DNA from: an uncultured Oscillibacter sp. | GTDB lineage: Bacteria; Bacillota; Clostridia; Oscillospirales; Oscillospiraceae | DNA: 18,863 bases | NCBI GenBank assembly: GCA_902490355.1 | Contig: CABUDN010000034.1 | Location: 1 to 18,863 of the forward strand | Direction: 5' to 3' | Position numbers and translations under genes: made by a program | Shown here: in pieces, positions 5,771 through 12,578 of the stretch | Layout: each line of letters begins with the position of its first letter | Numbering within the stretch: position 1 is the stretch's first letter | Notes under the pieces: model-generated | The model's input: the letters and a program-made list of their open reading frames with translations, nothing else | The model's database searches: none | Told to the model about the DNA's origin: nothing

Positions 5771-7681
5771 TTGAAATTACGAGACCGGATTCCCCGCATC
5801 GTGCTGCCCTGGTGGTGTGCACTGCTTGCTGCGGTCCTGCTGGCGGGGGCCATTACGCTTTTGGCACTCTGGTGCCAGCCCAACGCTCTGCGCGCCGTGC
5901 TGAAGGTGTTTCGGGGCCAGGAGCTGCTGATTGTGCTCAATGCCCTGCCGGTGGGGCTGCTGCTGTTGGCGCTGGCCTGCCTGCTGCGCAATGTCTTTTA
6001 TGGCGCGGCGGTGGTCAATCTGGCGGTGGGCGCACTGTCCATTGCCAACTGCATCAAGATTGAAGTCCGGGATGAGCCGGTTTTCCCCCGGGACTTTGCG
6101 CTTTTGAAAGAAGTGGGCAGCGCCATGGGCACCTACGACATCCACTTCCCGGTGGGGAGCATTGCGGTGGTGGTGCTCTTTACGGTGGTGCTGGTGTTGG
6201 CGGGAGCCCTCATCAAGACCCGGCCCGTGCCGGTGCGGGCACTGCAGGGCTGGCTGGGACGGCTGCTGGGCTGCGGGGCTTCCATGGCGGTGTTGGTGGC
6301 GCTGATCCTGACGGTGTATGCCTCCAACGATCTCTATAACTCCTTCCGGGTGTCCAACGCCTATTATATTCCCTCGGTGTTCAATGAGCTGGGCTTTCCG
6401 TACTGCTTCTGCCATCAGTTCACCACGTATCCCGTGGACCGGCCGGAGGGCTTTGACCGGGATGAGGCCGAAGCCTGGGACAGTGCGCCGGGCAGCACCG
6501 GCGAGGGTGCGGCGGTCAACGTCATCATGGTGATGAACGAAGCTTTTTCGGATATCACCGACAGTGAGGTCTTTCTCTGGGAGGAGGACCCGCTGCCCAA
6601 TCTCCACGCCATGCAGTCCGATCCCCATGCCGTGACGGGGCATGTGGTGGTGCCGGGATTTGCCGGCGGGACGGCCAATACGGAATTTGACGTGCTGACG
6701 GGGATGCAGACCAACGCCCTCTCCGCTGCCACCACCTCCTCGTTCCGGGTGGTGAACCGGAATCTGGACAGTCTTTTCCGGGTCTTTGACGAGGACGGAT
6801 ACCACACCTCCTTCTTCCATCCCGGGGATGACTGGTTCTATAACCGGGAGAATGTCTACCGCTGGTTCGGCGCCGAGGAGACGGTGTTTGTCGACCAGAT
6901 GGAGGACCTGGAGTATAAGGGCCGCTGGGTGACGGATGACTATATGGCCGGTATGATCGAGACGGCCCTGGATGAAGCGGCGGAGGATGGCGAGCTGCTC
7001 TTCCATTACACCACCACGATTCAAAACCACATGTCCTATACGGCGGATAAGTACGGCGCGGACTATGTGTATCCTCCGGTGACGACCACTGTTCCCCTGT
7101 CCGACGAGGTGCAGACGCTGCTGGAGGTCTACACGGAGGGCGTCCGGGATGCCGACGCCATGCTGGGCCGTCTGCGGGACAACTTTGCCGACCGGTCCGA
7201 GCCGGTGGTGCTGGTGTTCTTTGGGGACCATTTGCCCTACCTGGGAGACAACCAGCTGGGCTACCAGGAGCTGGGGTCTCCGGTGGCCCTGGCGGAGGAG
7301 GACCGGGAAGATCCCTTCTGCTCCTATGAGACGCCGTATGTGATCTGGGCCAACGACGCGGCGGCGGAGCTGCTGGATTGGGATCGTGCCGTGGAGGCAT
7401 TGGATCTGCCGGAGAACGGAACCATCTCGGCATCGTTCCTGGGCGCCGCCGTCCTGGAGCTGACGGGCCGGGGAGAGCAGACACCCTGGTTTGCCTTCCT
7501 CAATGAGCTGCGGCGCATGGCGCCGGTGGTGCAGAAGAAAACCTATATGCTGCCGGACGGCACCTATCGCCGCCCGCAGGATCCGGCGGAGGAGTTCCCC
7601 AACGACCAGCAGGTCCAGGACGCCATTTTGCAGTGGCGGCAGTGGAGCTATTATCACCTGCGCTATAAAGAAATCCCATAA
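5771..7681 (+). CDS. LtaS-like phosphoglycerol transferase (sulfatase fold)
   Basis: 636 residues. The N-terminal third has about four or five hydrophobic helices; from about residue 248 an extracellular alkaline-phosphatase/sulfatase-type domain follows. Catalytic landmarks of lipoteichoic acid synthases are present: Glu257 in VIMVMNEAFSD, the nucleophile Thr301 in GGTANTEFDVLTG, and Asp486-His487 in FFGDHLPYLG. These lie close to the Staphylococcus LtaS residues (255, 300, 475, 476). Such enzymes move glycerol-phosphate from phosphatidylglycerol to a growing polymer or glycolipid at the outer face of the membrane. Whether the product is a true lipoteichoic acid is not known. The TTG start is preceded by AGGAAAGGG (5753-5761), ten bases upstream; no in-frame ATG fits better. 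Transcription is probably monocistronic, ending at the shared terminator at 7688. Confidence 0.88.
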   Translation: MKLRDRIPRIVLPWWCALLAAVLLAGAITLLALWCQPNALRAVLKVFRGQELLIVLNALPVGLLLLALACLLRNVFYGAAVVNLAVGALSIANCIKIEVRDEPVFPRDFALLKEVGSAMGTYDIHFPVGSIAVVVLFTVVLVLAGALIKTRPVPVRALQGWLGRLLGCGASMAVLVALILTVYASNDLYNSFRVSNAYYIPSVFNELGFPYCFCHQFTTYPVDRPEGFDRDEAEAWDSAPGSTGEGAAVNVIMVMNEAFSDITDSEVFLWEEDPLPNLHAMQSDPHAVTGHVVVPGFAGGTANTEFDVLTGMQTNALSAATTSSFRVVNRNLDSLFRVFDEDGYHTSFFHPGDDWFYNRENVYRWFGAEETVFVDQMEDLEYKGRWVTDDYMAGMIETALDEAAEDGELLFHYTTTIQNHMSYTADKYGADYVYPPVTTTVPLSDEVQTLLEVYTEGVRDADAMLGRLRDNFADRSEPVVLVFFGDHLPYLGDNQLGYQELGSPVALAEEDREDPFCSYETPYVIWANDAAAELLDWDRAVEALDLPENGTISASFLGAAVLELTGRGEQTPWFAFLNELRRMAPVVQKKTYMLPDGTYRRPQDPAEEFPNDQQVQDAILQWRQWSYYHLRYKEIP

Positions 7682-7687
7682 TGCTCA

Positions 7688-7721
7688 AAAACGCCCTGAC
7701 GCATTTGCGTCAGGGCGTTTT
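7688..7721. terminator. Bidirectional terminator between the LtaS-like gene and uvrC
   Basis: A perfect 15-bp stem (7688-7702 with 7707-7721), loop ATTT, with A and T tracts at the outer ends so it works on both strands. It lies six bases past the LtaS-like stop and 28 bases past the uvrC stop. Confidence 0.93.
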
Positions 7722-7749
7722 GCACGAATGGGTGGTCGCTCATACCGTG

Positions 7750-9603
7750 TCAGGGCTGGGAAGAGGCGGGAGCCTCCGGCTCCGGGCCGTGGAAATGGCG
7801 CCACACCGCTTCTGCCGCCGGGCGGGGAATGACCGCCGCCAGGGCGTCGACCTCCGCCTCCCGGATGGCCCGGATGGTGCCGAAGGCCTTTTTCAGCTCC
7901 TCCCGCCGTTTGGGGCCTACGCCGGGAATGCCGTCCAGGGCGGAACGCAGAGTGCTCTTTTCGTGGCTCTGGTGGTGGTAGGTGATGGCAAAGCGGTGGG
8001 TTTCCTCCTGAATCCGGCCGATGAGGGTAAAGACGGCCTGCTGGGTGACAATCCCGATCTCCCGGCCCTCCGGGGTTACCAGGGCCCGGGTGCGGTGGCG
8101 GTCATCCTTGACCATGCCGAAGATGGGAATGGTCACGCCGAAGGCCTGCGCCACTTCCTGGGCGGCGGCTGCGTGGGTGACGCCGCCGTCGATGAGGAAG
8201 ACGTCCGGCAGGGGCAGAAACTTCTCGTCGCCGTCTGCTGCCCGCTGCAATCGCCGCCGCAGCACCTCCCGCATGGAGGCGTAGTCATCCGGCGTACCGG
8301 CGAGGTCCTTGATCCGGAAGCGCCGGTAAGCGGATTTGAGGGGGCGGATGCCGCTGTACACCACCATGGAGGCCACAATGTCGCTGCTGCCGGTGTTGGA
8401 GATATCGAAGGATTCCAACCGGCTGGGCGGCGCGGGAAGATCCAGCATTTTCGCCAGGAGCTCCAGGGTGTGGGCGGTGCGTTCGGCGTCGCTGGTGGCC
8501 CGCTGGGCCTCCTCGGCGGCATTGCGCTCCGCCATGGCCAGCAGATCCGCCTTTTCACCCCGGCGGGGGACGTGGACCCAGACCTTGTGTCCGGCCCGCT
8601 GGGTCAGCACCTGAGAGAGGTTTTCGCAGTATCCCTCGGTCTCCTGGGGCAGGAGAATTTCGTGGGGCAAAATGGCCCGGGGCAGATAGTACTGGGCGGT
8701 CAGGGCGCCCAGCATTTCGCCTTCGTCCTCTTCCACCGGGGCGGTGAACAGTTCCGTTTCCCGCCCGGCCAGATTGCCGCCCTCCATATGGAGGATGGCG
8801 TAGCAGCACTTGCCGGAGCTGCGGGCCAGTCCCCAGATGTCCGTGTCGGCGCACAGCCCGGCGATCACGGTCTGCTTTTTGCCCAGAGCGGCAATGGCGT
8901 TGATCTGGTCCCGCAGATGCGCGGCCTGCTCAAAGCGCAGGGCCTCCGCCTCCGCTTCCATTTCTTCCGTCATCTCCCGCAGCAGCTGGCGGGATTTCCC
9001 CTCCAGCAGCTGGCAGGCCTGGGCAATGCGGCGGTTGTATTCCGCCTGGGTCATCTCCGGACGGCAAAAGCCGTCGCACCGGCCCATGTGGAAATTGAGG
9101 CAGGGCCGCTGGGCGCCGATATCCCGGGGGAAGCGGCGGGAGCAGGTGGGCAGGCGCAGCGCGGCGCATACGGCGTCCAGTGCCTGCCGGGTTTCGAACC
9201 GGCCGCCGAAGGGCCCGAAATAGCGGGCGCTGTCATTGGCGGGGCGGTTCACCAGGGAGAAGCGGGGATACGGCTCCGCGGAAAGACGGACGAAGGGGTA
9301 TCCCTTGTCGTCCTTGAGCAGGATGTTGTATTTGGGACTGTGGCGCTTGATCAGGGAGTTTTCCAGCACCAGTGCCTCAAACTCGCTGGAGACGAAGATG
9401 GTGTCAAAATGATCCACCTGAGCCACCATCTGCCGGGTTTTGGGGGTGTGGGAAGCGCTGTCCTGAAAATACTGGCTGACCCGGTTTTTCAGCTTCTTGG
9501 CCTTGCCCACGTAGATTACGGTGCCGGTTTTGTCCATCATGAGGTAGACGCCCGGCAAAAGCGGGAGGTCGTTGGCCTTTTCCCGCAGTTCATCCTTTGT
9601 CAT
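7750..9603 (-). CDS. uvrC: UvrABC excinuclease subunit C
   Basis: 617 residues, the usual length. In order: N-terminal GIY-YIG nuclease domain (LPGVYLMMDKTGTVIYVGKA, residues 16-35) that makes the 3' incision; a Cys-rich segment with CSRRF, PCLNFHMGRCDGFC; a UVR coiled coil that binds UvrB (LRFEQAAHLRDQINAI); an RNase-H-like domain for the 5' incision (FDISNTGSSDIVASMVVY, with Asp near residue 400, and FLIDGGVTHAAAA); and a C-terminal helix-hairpin-helix pair (LDGIPGVGPKRREEL). It acts in nucleotide excision repair with UvrA and UvrB, which are not in this window. The ATG at 9603 has AAAGGAG five bases upstream. It is the last gene of an apparent operon behind two small membrane-protein genes, 16 bases after DUF2752. 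Confidence 0.97.
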   Translation of the reverse strand: MTKDELREKANDLPLLPGVYLMMDKTGTVIYVGKAKKLKNRVSQYFQDSASHTPKTRQMVAQVDHFDTIFVSSEFEALVLENSLIKRHSPKYNILLKDDKGYPFVRLSAEPYPRFSLVNRPANDSARYFGPFGGRFETRQALDAVCAALRLPTCSRRFPRDIGAQRPCLNFHMGRCDGFCRPEMTQAEYNRRIAQACQLLEGKSRQLLREMTEEMEAEAEALRFEQAAHLRDQINAIAALGKKQTVIAGLCADTDIWGLARSSGKCCYAILHMEGGNLAGRETELFTAPVEEDEGEMLGALTAQYYLPRAILPHEILLPQETEGYCENLSQVLTQRAGHKVWVHVPRRGEKADLLAMAERNAAEEAQRATSDAERTAHTLELLAKMLDLPAPPSRLESFDISNTGSSDIVASMVVYSGIRPLKSAYRRFRIKDLAGTPDDYASMREVLRRRLQRAADGDEKFLPLPDVFLIDGGVTHAAAAQEVAQAFGVTIPIFGMVKDDRHRTRALVTPEGREIGIVTQQAVFTLIGRIQEETHRFAITYHHQSHEKSTLRSALDGIPGVGPKRREELKKAFGTIRAIREAEVDALAAVIPRPAAEAVWRHFHGPEPEAPASSQP

Positions 9604-9619
9604 GCCTGCTCCTTTCTGT

Positions 9620-9985
9620 TCAAAGTCCGATGAAATTTCGGATGATGCCCCAGATCAGCAGCCATGCCGCCAGAATCAGGCAGACCCGCTGCCGGCGGCG
9701 TGCATCACCCCTGCCGTATTTCCAATCACTGACCGCCAGCCAGACCAGGGCTGGCAGGGATACCGTCACCCCCCAGTTATAGGCGGGGGCTTCCCAAAAG
9801 CGGCCATGCAGCACGGCCAGGCACAGGTCCGTAATTCCGCAGCCCGGACAGCGCAGGCCGGTCAGGGCACGGAACGGGCACCTGAGCCGCAGCCCCAGGG
9901 GGATGAGCAGGTAGCCGTAGACAAGGCCGGCGCAGATACACACCGCGCCGGCCCGAATCAATCGTGTTTGCTCAGTAGTCCGCAT
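9620..9985 (-). CDS. DUF2752 family membrane protein
   Basis: 121 residues with two or three hydrophobic segments (about 12-30, 70-85 and 103-118). The family hallmark CPFRALTGLRCPGCGITD (residues 36-53), with paired cysteines in CPGCG, is followed by LHGRFWEAPAYN. DUF2752 proteins are small membrane proteins of unknown function; the cysteines suggest a metal or thiol role but this is untested. The ATG overlaps the end of the DUF4234 gene by 14 bases, so the two are probably translationally coupled, and uvrC follows 16 bases later. Confidence 0.85.
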   Translation of the reverse strand: MRTTEQTRLIRAGAVCICAGLVYGYLLIPLGLRLRCPFRALTGLRCPGCGITDLCLAVLHGRFWEAPAYNWGVTVSLPALVWLAVSDWKYGRGDARRRQRVCLILAAWLLIWGIIRNFIGL

Positions 9986-10316
9986 AGGAGTTCAGTTCTG
10001 CCTGCATCAGCGCGTAGGAAATGATCCCGAGGCTGAAAATCCCCAGCAGCAGATACAAAATTCCCAGATAACCGGCGCGCTCTCCCTGGCTGTAGCGCAG
10101 CTGATCCAGCGCGTCGCCGCAGCGATAGAGCCAGTACCAGCCGTACAGTCCGCAGGTGATGATGGTGAGCAGCAGGACCATTCCACCGGAACCGCCGCTG
10201 TGTCCGCCGGTCAGATGGTCCATATCTTCGGCCAGACTGTACAGCCAGTAGAGCGTGTAGAGTCCACAGGTGACCAGGGACAGCACAATGCACATTCCGA
10301 CGCTACGACTTCTCAT
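9972..10316 (-). CDS. DUF4234 family membrane protein
   Basis: 114 residues. The motif VTCGLYTLYWLY (about 15-26) recurs as ITCGLYGWYWLYRCGDAL (about 53-70), an internal duplication typical of DUF4234, and a third hydrophobic stretch follows (YLGILYLLLGIFSLGIISYAL). Three membrane segments are likely. Function is unknown. The ATG at 10316 has GGGAGG close by (about four bases), shorter spacing than usual; an alternative ATG lies seven codons in, with a poorer ribosome site. It heads the operon DUF4234-DUF2752-uvrC, read from the promoter at 10390-10362. Confidence 0.82.
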   Translation of the reverse strand: MRSRSVGMCIVLSLVTCGLYTLYWLYSLAEDMDHLTGGHSGGSGGMVLLLTIITCGLYGWYWLYRCGDALDQLRYSQGERAGYLGILYLLLGIFSLGIISYALMQAELNSYADY

Positions 10317-10361
10317 AAACCCTCCCGCGCCAAAGGCGCTCTTTTTTTATTTGGTGGTTCG

Positions 10362-10390
10362 ATTGTACCATATCTGCAGCCGGTGCGCAA
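10362..10390 (-). promoter_or_regulatory. Promoter for the DUF4234-DUF2752-uvrC operon
   Basis: Minus-strand TTGCGC (10390-10385), a 17-base spacer, and TACAAT (10367-10362) preceded by TG-G. The leader carries a small GCGCC-TTT-GGCGC hairpin (10339-10327) directly against the GGGAGGG ribosome site. Confidence 0.65.
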
Positions 10391-10394
10391 TGTG

Positions 10395-10435
10395 AAAAAA
10401 AAGACGAGGCGGCCCTGTCATACGACAGGACCGCC
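10395..10435 (-). terminator. Terminator after ptsH
   Basis: Minus strand: a 12-bp stem with one mismatch (10435-10424 with 10419-10408), loop of four, followed by a T-rich tract (complement of the A run at 10395-10402). It lies 20 bases after the ptsH stop and directly abuts the -35 of the DUF4234 operon. Confidence 0.88.
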
Positions 10436-10455
10436 GAAGCCGTTTCCACGTCTGT

Positions 10456-10719
10456 TTATTCGCCGAAGTTATCCTTGACCAGCTCCACCAGAGCCTTGAC
10501 GGCATCTTCTTCGTCGGAGCCATCAGCAATCAGAGTGATCTTGGTGCCCTTCACAATGCCCAGGGACAGCACGCCCAGCAGGCTCTTTGCGTTGACACGG
10601 CGGTCCTCCTTCTCGACCCAGATGCCGCTTTTGAATTCATTGGCCTTCTGGATGAAGAACGTAGCGGGTCTGGCGTGCAGACCTACCTCATTATTAACAG
10701 TAATCTCCTGTGTATACAT
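10456..10719 (-). CDS. ptsH: HPr phosphocarrier protein of the PTS
   Basis: 87 residues, the standard HPr length. The active-site His15 lies in GLHARPATFF, and the regulatory Ser46 in NAKSLLGVLSLGI, the site phosphorylated by HPr kinase in Firmicutes. HPr passes phosphate from Enzyme I to sugar-specific EIIA proteins in the cytoplasm; with Ser46 phosphorylated it is the CcpA cofactor in carbon catabolite repression. Having both sites makes it HPr rather than Crh. The ATG at 10719 was chosen because AAAAGGAG (10736-10729) lies just upstream and homology begins there; the open frame extends 31 codons further without similarity and through the promoter. Enzyme I is not adjacent. It appears monocistronic. 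Confidence 0.95.
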   Translation of the reverse strand: MYTQEITVNNEVGLHARPATFFIQKANEFKSGIWVEKEDRRVNAKSLLGVLSLGIVKGTKITLIADGSDEEDAVKALVELVKDNFGE

Positions 10720-10783
10720 GATACAGCTCTCCTTTTCTATACCAAGTAATCGCTTCGCATAGTAAGTCACACTTCTAGCTATC

Positions 10784-10812
10784 ATCATAGCTGGTTTTTT
10801 CTCCCGCGTCAA
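10784..10812 (-). promoter_or_regulatory. Strong sigma-A promoter for ptsH
   Basis: Minus-strand TTGACG (10812-10807) and TATGAT (10789-10784) with a 17-base spacer, one mismatch each from consensus. The leader is about 58 bases. Confidence 0.75.
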
Positions 10813-10926
10813 CGGTGTTTTTCACAAACATTTTATAAAATGGCTTCACGGGAAAAACCCTTTTTGGCAGTTTGCACCACTTTTGGGGGAAAATATACCG
10901 GAAAAGCACAAAAAAATTCAATAAAA

Positions 10927-10965
10927 TTTGCAGGAAACCGCCGCATTGCGGCGGTTTCCTGCAAA
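10927..10965 (-). terminator. Terminator of the perR-rubrerythrin operon
   Basis: A perfect 18-bp stem (10927-10944 with 10948-10965) with a three-base loop, just after the rubrerythrin stop, followed on the minus strand by a T-rich run. Confidence 0.92.
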
Positions 10966-10967
10966 AA

Positions 10968-11501
10968 TCAATAATTTTCGGCCTTAATCTGGAAGTAGGA
11001 CTGGGGATGTGCGCAGACGGGGCACACGGCCGGTGCGTTCTCCGCGATCTCCACGTGACCGCAGTTGCGGCAGAACCACATCACCTTGCCGTTCTTGTGG
11101 AAGACCTCGCCCTTCTTCAGGTTGTCCAGCAGCTTGAGATAGCGCTCTTCGTGGAGCTTTTCAATCTTGCCCACGCCTTCAAACTGCGCGGCCAGGGCCA
11201 GGAAGCCCTCTTCCTCGGCGGTGCGGGCCATTTCGGCGTACATGTTGGTCCACTCCTCGTGCTCACCGGCAGCGGCGGCAACCAGATTCTCCTCGGTAGT
11301 GCCGATGCCGCTCAGGGCCTTGAACCACAGCTTGGCGTGCTCCTTCTCGTTCAGAGCGGTTTCCTGGAAGATGGCTGCGATCTGCTCATAGCCGTCCTTC
11401 TTGGCCTTGCTGGCGAAATAGTCATACTTGTTGCGGGCCTGAGATTCTCCCGCGAATGCGATCCAGAGATTGGCTTCGGTCTTGCTTCCTTTGAGTTCCA
11501 T
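10968..11501 (-). CDS. rbr: Rubrerythrin
   Basis: 177 residues. The N-terminal ferritin-like diiron domain has the expected glutamates (GESQARNKYDYFA, ALNEKEHAKLWF, GEHEEWTNMYAEMA and LHEERYLKLL). A C-terminal rubredoxin-like iron site is formed by CRNCGH and CPVC (from about residue 145). Rubrerythrins reduce hydrogen peroxide to water using rubredoxin or NADH-derived electrons and protect anaerobes in the cytoplasm. The ATG at 11501 has AAAGGGG (11518-11512) upstream; an earlier in-frame ATG at 11546 lies inside perR and lacks homology. It follows perR by 16 bases, the common clostridial perR-rbr arrangement, which supports peroxide-responsive control. Confidence 0.95.
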   Translation of the reverse strand: MELKGSKTEANLWIAFAGESQARNKYDYFASKAKKDGYEQIAAIFQETALNEKEHAKLWFKALSGIGTTEENLVAAAAGEHEEWTNMYAEMARTAEEEGFLALAAQFEGVGKIEKLHEERYLKLLDNLKKGEVFHKNGKVMWFCRNCGHVEIAENAPAVCPVCAHPQSYFQIKAENY

Positions 11502-11517
11502 ACAATTTGATCCCCTT

Positions 11518-11913
11518 TCAAATTTCGTTATGATCTTTACCCGCACATGCAGGACAGATTCCTTCCAGCATCAGGCTGTATCGCTCCACCTGCCAGCCCG
11601 CTTCCGCCGCAGACCGGACCGGCGCGGGCTCTTCCAGCGCGCTCAGGTCCATCACCCGTCCGCAGCAGGTGCAGCGGATGTGGGCGTGGGGGGCGAGACA
11701 GGCGTCAAACCGGGCCGTGGGGCCCTCCAGCTCCTGCAGCATCCCTTCCTGGGCCATCTGGTGCAGATTCCGGTAGACGGTGCCCAGGCTCAGCCGGGGC
11801 ATCTCTTCCCGGAGCAGGTCATATACCATTTGGGCGGAGGGATGCTCCCGGGAGGCATGGACAGCCTGATAGATCCGTTCTCTCTGTCGGGAATACCGAC
11901 GCAGTGTCGCCAT
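11518..11913 (-). CDS. perR: PerR-type Fur-family peroxide regulator
   Basis: 131 residues. The winged-helix part includes HPSAQMVYDLLREEM and LSLGTVYRNLHQMAQEGML, the Fur/PerR recognition region. The zinc-binding CxxC pairs are Cys81/84 and Cys120/123. Candidate regulatory metal ligands match PerR spacing: His24, Asp70, His76, His78 and Asp89 correspond to Bacillus His37, Asp85, His91, His93 and Asp104. The aspartate at the Asp85 position points to PerR rather than Fur. PerR with iron represses peroxide genes and is inactivated by metal-catalysed histidine oxidation. AAGGAGG precedes the ATG at 11913. The operator-like palindrome in its own leader suggests autoregulation of perR-rbr. Confidence 0.9.
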   Translation of the reverse strand: MATLRRYSRQRERIYQAVHASREHPSAQMVYDLLREEMPRLSLGTVYRNLHQMAQEGMLQELEGPTARFDACLAPHAHIRCTCCGRVMDLSALEEPAPVRSAAEAGWQVERYSLMLEGICPACAGKDHNEI

Positions 11914-11924
11914 GCGCTCCTCCT

Positions 11925-11945
11925 TAACAGTAATAATTACTGTTA
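11925..11945. promoter_or_regulatory. 21-bp perfect palindrome, probable PerR operator
   Basis: The sequence is perfectly self-complementary about the base at 11935, with core CAGTAAT-A-ATTACTG, related to the PerR box pattern (TTATAAT-n-ATTATAA) but with C/G at outer positions. It spans from about +1 of the predicted perR transcript to the edge of the AAGGAGG ribosome site, where a bound repressor would block initiation. Confidence 0.8.
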
Positions 11946-11947
11946 TT

Positions 11948-11976
11948 AATATAGCAGATCTTTTTCAAGAATGCAA
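11948..11976 (-). promoter_or_regulatory. Sigma-A promoter for perR-rbr
   Basis: Minus-strand TTGCAT (11976-11971) and TATATT (11953-11948) with a 17-base spacer, placing the start near 11941 inside the palindrome. Confidence 0.72.
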
Positions 11977-12009
11977 GCAGTATTTCCCGTTTTTCGAAAA
12001 AAATTCCGG

Positions 12010-12038
12010 GCATGGGAATGGCGGCGGCGGAGACAATA
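12010..12038 (+). promoter_or_regulatory. Weak sigma-G-like promoter for the lipoprotein gene
   Basis: GCATG (12010-12014), 17 bases, then GACAATA (12032-12038): same spacing as the spoVT element, with five of seven -10 positions fitting CATWHTA. No good sigma-A promoter is visible in 11980-12070. Tentative. Confidence 0.25.
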
Positions 12039-12086
12039 GGCTTTGGGTATCGCGCACGTGTGCCTGCGCAAAAGGAGGATCGAATC

Positions 12087-12443
12087 ATGAAAAGAAGTCT
12101 GGCGCTCTTGCTGGCCTCCCTGCTGCTGGTATTTGGACTGACCGCCTGCGGGCGGGAGGACACACCCAAGGATCAAACCGACGGTTCCGTGTCCGAGGAT
12201 CTGAAGGATGCGGCGGATGACGTGGGAGACGCCGCTCGTGACGGCCTGGATGATGCCGGCAACGCCATTGAGGACGGTGCCGACCGCATCGAGGATGCCG
12301 TTGACGGCGACGGAGTTCCCAACAAGAGCCATTCCATGCTGGATGGCGTCTCCTATGAGGAGATGCTGCGCAACGGAAAGGTCCATGATACGGACGGAGA
12401 CCTGACCGATCATGAAAACGCGGTTTCCGGCAGCGCCTATTGA
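12087..12443 (+). CDS. Small acidic lipoprotein, function unknown
   Basis: 118 residues. A lipoprotein signal (KR, hydrophobic stretch, LTAC lipobox) ends at Cys21, so the mature protein is probably lipid-anchored outside the membrane. The mature part is very acidic: residues about 38-72 repeat Asp/Ala/Gly-rich units such as DAADDVGDAARDGLDDAGNA with a helix-like spacing, and the C-terminal part contains SHSMLDGVSYEEMLRNGKVHDTDGDLTDHENA. I do not recognise a family; calcium binding by the DTDGDLTDHE stretch is conceivable but unproven. The ATG at 12087 is preceded by a strong AAAGGAGG (12071-12078). It is divergent from perR, and a hairpin follows at 12457. Confidence 0.82.
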   Translation: MKRSLALLLASLLLVFGLTACGREDTPKDQTDGSVSEDLKDAADDVGDAARDGLDDAGNAIEDGADRIEDAVDGDGVPNKSHSMLDGVSYEEMLRNGKVHDTDGDLTDHENAVSGSAY

Positions 12444-12456
12444 TCTTCGCATACCC

Positions 12457-12482
12457 GGGACCCCGGCAAAAGCCGGGGTCCC
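12457..12482 (+). terminator. Stem-loop after the lipoprotein gene, probable terminator
   Basis: Perfect 11-bp GC-rich stem (12457-12467 with 12472-12482), loop AAAA. It lacks a clear T run, so termination may be weak. Confidence 0.6.
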
Positions 12483-12528
12483 ATGGTCTCTGTGGGGAGA
12501 ATGCCTTTTCTTTTCCGGCGGTTTCCGG

Positions 12529-12534
12529 TATAAT
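12529..12534 (+). promoter_or_regulatory. -10 element of the trmO promoter
   Basis: A perfect TATAAT, 44 bases before the start codon. The -35 position (12506-12511, TTTTCT) is poor. Confidence 0.5.
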
Positions 12535-12578
12535 CACAGGGATATATCGAGAGATTGATCGAAGGGAAGGTGCACGTG

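Noticed and set aside
5777..7657. A 626-codon minus-strand open frame.
   Set aside because: It is antisense to the LtaS-like gene, whose catalytic residues are all in place.
7681..9633. A 650-codon plus-strand open frame.
   Set aside because: It is the exact antisense of uvrC, has no ribosome site at its start, and begins inside a terminator.
10327..10348. GCGCC-AAA-GGCGC followed by seven T on the plus strand, which looks like a terminator.
   Set aside because: No plus-strand gene ends nearby. The stem is only five pairs and lies in the leader of the minus-strand DUF4234 operon.
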